A DNA stretch of 64,000 nucleotides from RGIG4079 sp045576735 (GTDB taxonomy: Bacteria; Bacteroidota; Bacteroidia; Bacteroidales; Muribaculaceae): contig JAZNGZ010000083.1 in NCBI GenBank assembly GCA_045576735.1, positions 51,397 to 115,396 on the forward strand, read 5' to 3'. Both the position numbers and the translations under genes were made by a program. Positions within the stretch are counted from its first letter, which is position 1, and each line of letters begins with the position of its first letter. The notes under the pieces are model-generated. The model made no database searches. It saw only the letters and a program-made list of their open reading frames with translations, and had not been told where the DNA came from. Positions 33,992-41,107 of this stretch are shown in pieces.

Positions 33992-34726
33992 TTAATCCAT
34001 ATCAACCAAAAGATCCATGTCATCAATATCGACATCGTCGTCACCGAGGTCGTCATCACCGAAGTCATCGTCTTCGTCGACATAAACATACTCAGTTTCA
34101 TCATCAACGTCACCGTCTTCATATTCGGTAACAACATCATCGTCCTCTTCATATTCTGTAACCACATCATCGTCGTCGTCAACCTCTTCATATTCTGTGA
34201 CTACGTCGTCATCGTCAACCTCTTCATATTCAGTGACTACATCATCTTCATCGTCCGACTCAACTTCAGTTTCAACGTCATCGTCACCATTGCCGTCAAT
34301 TGAATCAACAACGTCATCATCAACATCACCGTCTTCTATTGATTCGGGTTCTTCACTATAATCAACGTCATCGTCACCAAAGTCATCATCTTCGTCGACA
34401 AAACGAACATTTTCATCAAAAAATACATCTGAGTCTTCGCCGTCGTTTTCAATAAGTCTCACTTCGCTGTCTTCATCAACCTCAATTTCATCAACCTCAA
34501 TTTCATCGTAAAGATTTTCAAAAATCACATCTTCAGCGTCAGCAACACCTTGAATTAGCGCCACGTCACTATCTTCGTCATATACTTCATTCAACTCATC
34601 GTGAGAGTCTACATCGTTAACATATATCACTTCATCGGCCAAGTCGACACCTTGTCCTTCGATAAAATATACTGTATCGGCATCCATTGCCTCATTATTT
34701 TGCATTTTCAAATCTTCTAGTTTCAT
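33992..34726 (-). CDS. Extremely acidic protein with tandem VVTEYE repeats
   Basis: A 244-residue protein of low complexity, dominated by Asp, Glu and Val, with only two Lys (residues 2 and 7) and two Arg, and no Cys. The C-terminal half has four repeats of the DVVTEYEEVDDDD type (VVTEYE at about 163-168, 175-180, 188-193 and 198-203) and a fifth TEY at 211-213. The N-terminal 100 residues are less regular (GQGVDLADEVIYVNDVD). No signal peptide or TM. I know no family. Each repeat offers one Thr in an acidic setting, and the gene lies between two FHA genes near a kinase and phosphatase, so a multi-site phospho-scaffold is a reasonable inference. It has its own -7 box at 34753-34760. The DNA repeats could expand or contract. 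Confidence 0.78.
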   Translation of the reverse strand: MKLEDLKMQNNEAMDADTVYFIEGQGVDLADEVIYVNDVDSHDELNEVYDEDSDVALIQGVADAEDVIFENLYDEIEVDEIEVDEDSEVRLIENDGEDSDVFFDENVRFVDEDDDFGDDDVDYSEEPESIEDGDVDDDVVDSIDGNGDDDVETEVESDDEDDVVTEYEEVDDDDVVTEYEEVDDDDDVVTEYEEDDDVVTEYEDGDVDDETEYVYVDEDDDFGDDDLGDDDVDIDDMDLLVDMD

Positions 34727-34752
34727 AACTCAAATCATTTTTATTTTGGTTA

Positions 34753-34760
34753 CAAAATTA
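34753..34760 (-). promoter_or_regulatory. -7 element of the acidic protein gene
   Basis: On the minus strand TAATTTTG matches TAnnTTTG and lies 26 nt before the ATG at 34726. It gives the acidic gene a promoter of its own. Confidence 0.6.
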
Positions 34761-34808
34761 TATTGTTACATGTATATCACTACCACCACATGAGTCTTTT
34801 ATGTCGAA

Positions 34809-35531
34809 TCACTTAGTTTTCGTGTCGAAAGTAGCTCTTTTGGGGGTGTAAACAAATTTTGATTTACAACGAGGGCACTCCAAGCGTTTCTGACTATTCT
34901 TATCTAACTGATAGTTACAACTCGGATTGGGGCACACCGAATATGCCTCTTGTTTTTGGTCCAATCGCTCTCGGTCGCGTTTCCCTTGCCAACCAATCCA
35001 GCAAGCAACCAATGTTGGAATCAAAATCGACATACGGTCGATGATACTGTTCACATATGCATTATTAATTAATGAATCGGGGATAAATGCGATTCCTACT
35101 GCAACCACCAAGAGTCCAATACGCACCAACTCCAAATTTTTAAGGCGTTTGCGTTTTTTATCTAGGTGCTCGTTATTGATTTTCAACGCCCCAAACTCAT
35201 ATCTATAGTCATTTTGATCTTTTACCGTGAGTCGATGAGCCATAAATCTCACTCCGTAGCCATATTCCTCTCCAAGTCGAATGATGGTATCCTCAGTGAT
35301 GCGTGTGGGATTTTTAACCGCTACCCAACGACCTCTCCTATTTAATATATATGTACCATTATCTGAACCCATATCTTCCAATGTCCACTCCCCAAACTCT
35401 GAGATTGTAACCTTGGCATGAACACGGCTCACACCCATATTCACTATTGAAAATGGTTGATTACACTGTTTCATATCACGACCAATGATAAATGTGGTCG
35501 ATTTATCTTCACTTGATTCCATAATGTTCAA
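34809..35531 (-). CDS. FHA domain membrane protein with C-terminal zinc ribbon
   Basis: A 240-residue protein. The N-terminal FHA domain (about 12-105) has the classic FIIGRD, MGVSRVHAKV and DMGSDNGTYI pieces. Two TM helices follow (about 133-152 and 165-185, separated by IPDSLINNAYVN). The tail is a zinc ribbon with CPNPSCNY and CPRCKSKF. The FHA and ribbon therefore both face the cytosol. It should tether a phospho-Thr protein to the membrane. The gene overlaps the upstream LytTR-like gene by 23 nt; a second ATG at 35522 would still overlap. Confidence 0.88.
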   Translation of the reverse strand: MNIMESSEDKSTTFIIGRDMKQCNQPFSIVNMGVSRVHAKVTISEFGEWTLEDMGSDNGTYILNRRGRWVAVKNPTRITEDTIIRLGEEYGYGVRFMAHRLTVKDQNDYRYEFGALKINNEHLDKKRKRLKNLELVRIGLLVVAVGIAFIPDSLINNAYVNSIIDRMSILIPTLVACWIGWQGKRDRERLDQKQEAYSVCPNPSCNYQLDKNSQKRLECPRCKSKFVYTPKRATFDTKTK

Positions 35532-36126
35532 AAACTAATTCTTTATATCTTCTCAACGATGTAACGAAACTTTTGTGTCGTTTATATTTTATCATATATG
35601 CCACTAACCCGGGCATAGTCTTTTGCAAATCGGCAAGTTTATGTTTTGTATAGTTGGGCACCAATGGACGAAATTCCTCTTTGTCACGACGCGAAGGCTC
35701 TTGCGGTTCATCGATTGTAAACGGCTGAAACTTCGCACTATGCACATACAATCTATTCTCTCCAAGAGATATGCGATCAAAACATTGCTGATTAACAATA
35801 TAATAATTCCCCATTCTCACATATCGACTTTTCCCTTTAGGGAACACCGATGCTATCAATCGCTCTACATCATCAATTGTGCAATCGAGCATTAACTGTT
35901 GGCTTTTTGCATCGCTTCCATAGTAAACACGTGTCTTAAAATCGACATCTTCAAAGCACACTACTCGTTTAAGATTTAGATATATCATTCGAGCATCCTC
36001 GTTGTCGACGTTTTTCTCTTCGCACACATTCACACGTGTCACATCACATTGCAACTCGGCTTTTCCGGCTATGAAATAGACACCTACTGCATCTAAGTCT
36101 TCACATGTTAACATCAATTTTTCCAT
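35509..36126 (-). CDS. Divergent LytTR-like protein
   Basis: A 205-residue protein of uncertain family. Its middle part, DVERLIASVFPKGKSRYVRM and then GNYYIVNQQCFDRISLG (about 90-128), lines up with the KVEDMLKRM...FVRLGRSIILNRRYIARV segment of the LytTR gene just upstream, so I read it as a degenerate LytTR domain. The N-terminal part (LDAVGVYFIAGKAELQCDVT) and C-terminal helical tail (KRHKSFVTSLRRYKEL) are new. It starts 22 nt after the LytTR gene and overlaps the FHA gene. Probably a transcription factor or a protein derived from one. Confidence 0.68.
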   Translation of the reverse strand: MEKLMLTCEDLDAVGVYFIAGKAELQCDVTRVNVCEEKNVDNEDARMIYLNLKRVVCFEDVDFKTRVYYGSDAKSQQLMLDCTIDDVERLIASVFPKGKSRYVRMGNYYIVNQQCFDRISLGENRLYVHSAKFQPFTIDEPQEPSRRDKEEFRPLVPNYTKHKLADLQKTMPGLVAYMIKYKRHKSFVTSLRRYKELVFEHYGIK

Positions 36127-36147
36127 GCAATTTTTTTATGCGAGTAA

Positions 36148-36519
36148 TTAGTTGACTCCTTCAGCCATCATTTCCAATTGTTTAAGTTTTCGCAATGCCG
36201 GTTTTGGCAAGCCCTTGAGTTTTCTCACACTTGAACCAAAGTCAGAAAGGAGAATTTCACAATCATAGGTATTTACACGAGCTATATATCGGCGATTTAA
36301 GATAATGCTACGACCTAGACGCACAAAGACTGCTTGAGTAGTCATTCTTTTCAACATATCCTCTACTTTGGAGATCCCATAAGGCAGTTTAAAATCATTT
36401 TCTTTATGGTCTACGATATAATACACACGCGAATAGTTACCCTCGGCCTCTACATAAGCTATTTGATCGGGATTAATTACAATTAATTCGTCACGGGTAT
36501 TGATACAAATCTTTTTCAT
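36148..36519 (-). CDS. LytTR-type DNA-binding protein
   Basis: A 123-residue stand-alone LytTR domain, with no receiver domain. Motifs: QIAYVEAEGNYSRVYYI, ISKVEDMLKRM, FVRLGRSIILNRRYIARV and the C-terminal GLPKPALRKLK. Such proteins bind direct repeats in promoter DNA as transcription regulators. First gene of the island; it has a -7 box TAATTTTG (36557-36564, minus strand) with a TTG about 20 nt further upstream. It may regulate its own operon and the acidic-protein gene. Confidence 0.88.
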   Translation of the reverse strand: MKKICINTRDELIVINPDQIAYVEAEGNYSRVYYIVDHKENDFKLPYGISKVEDMLKRMTTQAVFVRLGRSIILNRRYIARVNTYDCEILLSDFGSSVRKLKGLPKPALRKLKQLEMMAEGVN

Positions 36520-36556
36520 TAATTTCAGTATTTATATTCAGAGGTTTATAATTCCA

Positions 36557-36564
36557 CAAAATTA
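36557..36564 (-). promoter_or_regulatory. -7 element of the LytTR operon
   Basis: CAAAATTA on the plus strand reads TAATTTTG on the minus strand, a full match to TAnnTTTG, 37 nt upstream of the LytTR ATG. A TTG lies about 20 nt further upstream. Confidence 0.65.
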
Positions 36565-37013
36565 ATAATTTTAATCCATTTCCACAACAAAAAGTGTGCA
36601 AGATTTTCCCCAATGCCGCATCAATATGCACATAAAAAAAATGTCCATCAGCTCCCTTCAACCAGGGAGCTGCCGGACTAAAGCCAAAAGGCATGATTTG
36701 TGATTCTAAAGATTGCTACTTGTAGCATCTTAAGTGTAGAGATTATATCATACTTACATTTCCTACACCTAAATCCAAGGATGTGCTTCACAGCACATTA
36801 CGTGAATCTTGCCTTTTCCTTAGTCTAACATTTTGAATTTATGCGTAAAATAATTAATCAGCCCAAGGATTGGCTTAGGTGCTTATTTTCAGCACAAAAT
36901 TATATCTTTTTTTCAAAATACACAAAAATATTTTCACACACTTTTACACACAGCTTCATCTAAAGCACCTAAATTAAGCCATTTTATACTTCAAAAACAT
37001 TTTTTAAACAAAG

Positions 37014-37049
37014 AAGTGCTTCTTCAACCATTAGGTCGGAGAAGCACTT
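37014..37049 (-). terminator. Hairpin downstream of ettA
   Basis: AAGTGCTTCT pairs with AGAAGCACTT over a 16-nt loop, 32 nt after the ettA stop on the minus strand; T-rich sequence follows (TTCTTTGTTT). Probable terminator. Confidence 0.7.
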
Positions 37050-37080
37050 AAATATGTATTAAACTTATACTCTAAAGCAA

Positions 37081-38766
37081 TTATTCCATTAATTTGCGAT
37101 AACGACGACGTGTTGGTTCTTTACCATCATTATGAGCCTTCTTAAACTCTTCGTAATCAGAGTAAGAACCTTCGTAATATACCACTTCGCCATCTCCTTC
37201 AAACGAGAGAATATGTGTACAAATGCGATCGAGGAACCAACGGTCGTGACTAACAACAACTGCACAACCGGCAAAGTCATCAAGACCTTCTTCAAGCGCA
37301 CGAAGTGTATTCACATCAATATCATTGGTGGGTTCGTCGAGAAGCAACACATTTCCCTCCTCTTTCAACGCCATTGCCAAGTGAAGGCGGTTACGTTCTC
37401 CACCCGAAAGCACTCCTATTTTCTTCTCTTGATCGGCTCCTGAGAAATTGAATTTTGAGAGGTAGGCACGCGCATTCACATCACGTCCTCCCATGCGGAA
37501 CGATTCAACTCCTTGTGAAATCACTTCATACACCGATTTTTCGGGAAGTAGGTCATGGTGGGTTTGGTCAACATATGCAATTTTCACTGTTTCGCCCACA
37601 TCAAATGTACCTGCATCGGGAGTTTCTTGCCCCATAATCAAACGGAACAATGTGGTTTTACCCGCACCATTAGGACCTATCACACCCACAATACCATTAG
37701 GTGGCAATGAGAAATTGAGGTCTTTAAACAATTGTTTTTTGCCGTATGCTTTTGCCAACGACGAAGCCTCAATCACCTTGTTACCAAGACGTGGTCCATT
37801 GGGGATAAATATTTCAAGACGTTCTTCACGTTCTTTTTGGTCTTCGTTCAACAAGCGGTCGTAAGATGAAAGACGTGCTTTACCTTTGGCTTGACGTGCC
37901 TTTGGAGCCATGCGCACCCACTCAAGCTCACGTTCAAGGGTTTTGCGACGTTTACTTGCTTGTTTTTCTTCTTGAGCCATGCGTTTAGTTTTTTGTTCTA
38001 GCCATGAAGAGTAGTTTCCTTTCCAGGGTATACCTTCACCACGGTCGAGTTCAAGAATCCAACCGGCCACATGGTCAAGGAAGTAACGGTCGTGAGTAAT
38101 AGCGATTACCGTACCGGGATATTGTTGAAGGTGTTGTTCAAGCCAATCTATTGATTCTGCATCAAGGTGGTTGGTTGGCTCATCGAGAAGCAACACATCG
38201 GGTTGTTGCAACAACAAACGGCAAAGAGCCACACGGCGACGTTCACCTCCCGAAAGGGTTCCGATTGTTTGATCGTCGGGCGGACATTGAAGAGCGTCCA
38301 TCGCACGTTCCAATTTGCTATCAATATTCCATGCGTCAGCAGCATCGAGTTTGTCTTGCAACTCAGCTTGACGAGCGATAAGAGCGTCCATCTTGTCAGG
38401 GTCTTCAAGCACATCGGGGTCGGCAAATGCAGCATTCACCTCATCAAATTCAGCAAGGAGGTCCATAATAGGCTGCACACCTTCACGCACCACCTCAATC
38501 ACTGTTTTATCGACATCGAGTTGTGGTTCTTGTTCAAGGTATCCAACTGAATAACCCGGCGAGAACACTACTTCGCCTTGATAGCTCTTGTCGATACCGG
38601 CTATGATTTTCAACAAAGATGATTTACCAGAACCATTAAGACCTATGATTCCGATTTTCGCACCATAGAAAAATGAGAGATATATATTTTTAAGCACTTG
38701 TTTTTGGGGAGGATAAATCTTGCTCACTCCCACCATCGAGAATATTACTTTTTTATCGTCGGCCAT
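37081..38766 (-). CDS. ettA: Energy-dependent translational throttle protein EttA (ABC-F)
   Basis: A 561-residue ABC-F ATPase without TM segments. It binds the ribosomal E site and gates the first steps of elongation according to energy state. Two ABC cassettes are present: Walker A GLNGSGKSS with signature LSGGERRRVALC and LLLDEPTNHLD in the first, and GPNGAGKTT, LSGGERNRLHLA and LLLDEPTNDID in the second. The EttA-type arm region and the PtIM linker rich in Lys/Arg (KQASKRRKTLERELEWVRM) are there. The start MADDKKVIFSMVGVSKIYP fits the family. A hairpin terminator follows. Confidence 0.95.
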   Translation of the reverse strand: MADDKKVIFSMVGVSKIYPPQKQVLKNIYLSFFYGAKIGIIGLNGSGKSSLLKIIAGIDKSYQGEVVFSPGYSVGYLEQEPQLDVDKTVIEVVREGVQPIMDLLAEFDEVNAAFADPDVLEDPDKMDALIARQAELQDKLDAADAWNIDSKLERAMDALQCPPDDQTIGTLSGGERRRVALCRLLLQQPDVLLLDEPTNHLDAESIDWLEQHLQQYPGTVIAITHDRYFLDHVAGWILELDRGEGIPWKGNYSSWLEQKTKRMAQEEKQASKRRKTLERELEWVRMAPKARQAKGKARLSSYDRLLNEDQKEREERLEIFIPNGPRLGNKVIEASSLAKAYGKKQLFKDLNFSLPPNGIVGVIGPNGAGKTTLFRLIMGQETPDAGTFDVGETVKIAYVDQTHHDLLPEKSVYEVISQGVESFRMGGRDVNARAYLSKFNFSGADQEKKIGVLSGGERNRLHLAMALKEEGNVLLLDEPTNDIDVNTLRALEEGLDDFAGCAVVVSHDRWFLDRICTHILSFEGDGEVVYYEGSYSDYEEFKKAHNDGKEPTRRRYRKLME

Positions 38767-38797
38767 AGTAATTTATTATGGTATATTTTTATGTTTA

Positions 38798-39364
38798 TTA
38801 TTTTCTTTTCTTGGGGGCATAACGCACCGGATAGTCACAACGAATCTTACCCTCTATAATATTATTTAGCTTACCACGTATCAACTGCTTGCGAATGAGC
38901 GACACATGGTCGATATACAATTTCCCTTCAAGGTGATCACACTCATGCTGCACTATGCGAGCTAGAAAGCCACTAATTTCCTCTTCATGTGGTTCAAAAT
39001 TTTCATCAACCCAACGAAGACGTATATGCTCCACTCGCGACACATTTTCCGATAGCCCCGGAAGGCTCAAACAACCTTCTCCTCGGCTCACTGAGTCTCC
39101 GTCAAGGATTTCAATTTCGGGATTTATGAGAGTTAGCTTACGTCCCGCACATTCGGGAAATGTCTCTGCCACAGGGTCGGCATCAATCACTACTATGCGG
39201 TCATTTCGACCTATTTGAGGAGCAGCAAGCCCCACTCCTTCCGAAGCATACATTGTGGCATACATATCCTCTAGCAACTTTTTCAAGTCAGGATAATCGG
39301 GTGTTATTTCCTCCGATATCTTTCGGAGCACCGGATGCCCGTATAAATATACTGGTAATTTCAT
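38798..39364 (-). CDS. def: Peptide deformylase
   Basis: A 188-residue iron/zinc peptidase that removes the N-formyl group from nascent proteins. All three motifs are intact: EGVGLAAPQIG, GEGCLSLPG (Cys ligand) and the HExxH-type QHECDHLEG. It starts within the stop region of ruvX (4-nt overlap), so the two are translationally coupled. ettA follows after 31 nt. Confidence 0.96.
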   Translation of the reverse strand: MKLPVYLYGHPVLRKISEEITPDYPDLKKLLEDMYATMYASEGVGLAAPQIGRNDRIVVIDADPVAETFPECAGRKLTLINPEIEILDGDSVSRGEGCLSLPGLSENVSRVEHIRLRWVDENFEPHEEEISGFLARIVQHECDHLEGKLYIDHVSLIRKQLIRGKLNNIIEGKIRCDYPVRYAPKKRK

Positions 39365-39783
39365 ATTTTGTATGTTTTACTTTGCAAATAGTCATTTAAA
39401 ATAATCGTCGCCGATATTTCATCAACGATAGCTTTGTCGCGCCGTGCCATTTTCTTCATTCCTCCGTCAATCATTGAACGATGCGCCAACACCGAAGTAA
39501 ATCGTTCGTCCCAAAATTCAACCGGAACATTTGGCAACTCTTTCTTCAAACGGTTAATCCCCGGAGTGATATATTTCATCGACTCCGATTCTTCGCCACG
39601 CATTGTCGTAGGCAAACCCACAATAATCTTGTCAACAACCTCGGTTGAAACATATTTTTTTACGAAATCAACAAGGGTATGAGTGGGAACCGTGGTCAAT
39701 CCGTTTGCTACAATACATAACGTATCGGTCACAGCAATACCGCAACGTTTACGTCCATAATCTATCGACATTAATCTTCCCAC
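39361..39783 (-). CDS. ruvX: Putative pre-16S rRNA nuclease / RuvX (YqgF)
   Basis: A 140-residue RNase H-fold protein of the YqgF family. SIDYGRKRCGIAVTD carries the first catalytic Asp (about residue 7), the middle contains VGLPTTMRGEES, and DERFTSVLAH and VDEISATIILNDYL carry the later acidic residues. The family matures the 16S rRNA 5' end and has been proposed to be a Holliday junction nuclease. Usual length. Coupled to def by a 4-nt overlap. Confidence 0.94.
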   Translation of the reverse strand: MGRLMSIDYGRKRCGIAVTDTLCIVANGLTTVPTHTLVDFVKKYVSTEVVDKIIVGLPTTMRGEESESMKYITPGINRLKKELPNVPVEFWDERFTSVLAHRSMIDGGMKKMARRDKAIVDEISATIILNDYLQSKTYKI

Positions 39784-39865
39784 AATGCAAAGTTAGTCAT
39801 TTCGTTGGTGATAGACAATTTTTCAAGGACTGAAATCTATAGAATTTATAGAAAATCCCTATAAA

Positions 39866-41017
39866 TCATTTCGTCTCAAGCAACTCATAAAAATCATATA
39901 ACGCCTTGCGAACTATGCGACAGTCAAATCTCGATGCGACCGACTCGCGAGCTTTCGATGCCATAAATTCTCGTTTCGATGCATCTCGACACATCTCTTC
40001 CATGGCCTCATATAGCGCATCAGCATTTCGTGGGGGCACTATCACACCATTTTCGCCAGGCATTACGATTTCATTACATCCATTTATATCGGTAACTATC
40101 GAAGGGATTCCCATCACTCCAGCCTCAATCACAACATTCGGGAACCCCTCGCGATAGCTAGGAAATGCGAGCACATCGGCTGCCGCCATCCATGGACGCA
40201 CATCTTTTTGAGCACCAACTGCCTCTATCGCGTCATGTGATTCAATGATTTCTTGCGTTTGCGGCGACAATGGGTCGAGTTGAGGCTCAGCTCTACCAAC
40301 AAGCAGCAATCTTGTTTGAGGATATTTCTTGTTCAATCTGACGAAAGCATCAACCAACTCATTAATACCTTTATCACGCACCAAACGTCCTACAAATAAA
40401 AATGACATGACCCCTTCTTTTCTTATCTTTCGAGCCTCGTCCATCACTTGAGGTGTACGGTCATAATATTCCAAATCAATACCGCGCACATTACCATTTG
40501 CCAACACTCGCATTGGTTTACGAGTAATTTTGCCGTTAATCAAATCATCCTTAACGCCATTCCCTTCGGGGATAATATGAGTAGCGCAAGCACATAGAAT
40601 GCGGTCAGTCGTTTTTAATATCATCCGAGTCAAACCGGTAGCCGTTGGCCACACCAAACCGGTAAATGTATGTACCCTCTTGGGGACACCGGCCATCCAT
40701 GCCGCCATCATACTCACAAGTCCTGCCTTGGGGGTCATACTATGCACCATCCATGGACGTTCACGACGAAACAGCCTATACATTTTCCACAATGAGCGCA
40801 AATCATTCAAAATCGAGATGTGGCGTTTCATTTCTATCCCTACAGTTCTGACTCCTTCTCGGCCGGCAACCACTTCTAATTCGGGCAATGGCGACGACAC
40901 TGCTACCACCTCATACCGTTCGTTTAACTCTCGCAGCATATCTTTACAGAATGTCTCCAACGACGTCGGCACCGTTGTGGCTCGTATGATTTTTTTCTTT
41001 TTTTGCATATTACACAT
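39866..41017 (-). CDS. GT4 family glycosyltransferase
   Basis: A 383-residue GT-B glycosyltransferase (alternative ATG at 41008). The acceptor domain includes VHSMTPKAGLVSMMAAWMAG, a pattern seen in Pgl/Wbn-type capsule glycosyltransferases, and HTFTGLVWPT. The donor domain has SFLFVGRLVRDKGINELVDA, LLLVGRAEPQLDP and FPSYREGFPNVVIEAGVMGI (E-x7-E). It stands alone, apart from the main polysaccharide cluster, and is divergently arranged with the tamL gene. Probably acts in glycan or protein O-glycan assembly; the donor is unknown. Confidence 0.88.
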   Translation of the reverse strand: MCNMQKKKKIIRATTVPTSLETFCKDMLRELNERYEVVAVSSPLPELEVVAGREGVRTVGIEMKRHISILNDLRSLWKMYRLFRRERPWMVHSMTPKAGLVSMMAAWMAGVPKRVHTFTGLVWPTATGLTRMILKTTDRILCACATHIIPEGNGVKDDLINGKITRKPMRVLANGNVRGIDLEYYDRTPQVMDEARKIRKEGVMSFLFVGRLVRDKGINELVDAFVRLNKKYPQTRLLLVGRAEPQLDPLSPQTQEIIESHDAIEAVGAQKDVRPWMAAADVLAFPSYREGFPNVVIEAGVMGIPSIVTDINGCNEIVMPGENGVIVPPRNADALYEAMEEMCRDASKREFMASKARESVASRFDCRIVRKALYDFYELLETK

Positions 41018-41081
41018 TCATTTAACAATACAAAAGTAATAAATATATCTTAATGATTTTTCGCAATCGATAAAATTACAC

Positions 41082-41089
41082 TACCTTTG
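41082..41089 (+). promoter_or_regulatory. -7 element of tamL
   Basis: TACCTTTG matches TAnnTTTG. It contains the TTG at 41087 that could otherwise be taken as a start, so the CDS must begin further downstream. Confidence 0.72.
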
Positions 41090-41107
41090 CGGTCGAAAAT
41101 GTACTTT

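Larger units (their letters stand above)
36520..37080. other. Intergenic region upstream of the phosphorylation island
   Basis: This 561-bp AT-rich gap holds the LytTR promoter (-7 box 36557-36564, minus strand), a hairpin at 36649-36672 (CAGCTCCCT/AGGGAGCTG, with a T-run seven bases after it on the minus strand) and the ettA terminator at 37014-37049. A 67-codon minus-strand frame at 36491-36694 overlaps the LytTR start and the promoter and is not accepted as a gene. The rest shows only short palindromes. Confidence 0.55.

Noticed and set aside
28430..36519. Type VI secretion post-translational control cluster
   Set aside because: FHA, PP2C and kinase genes also occur in type VI clusters, but no tss, hcp, vgrG or clpV gene is in the window.
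36491..36694. 67-codon minus-strand frame running into the LytTR start
   Set aside because: It overlaps the LytTR start and its promoter, has no ribosome-binding context and crosses a hairpin. Not accepted as a gene.
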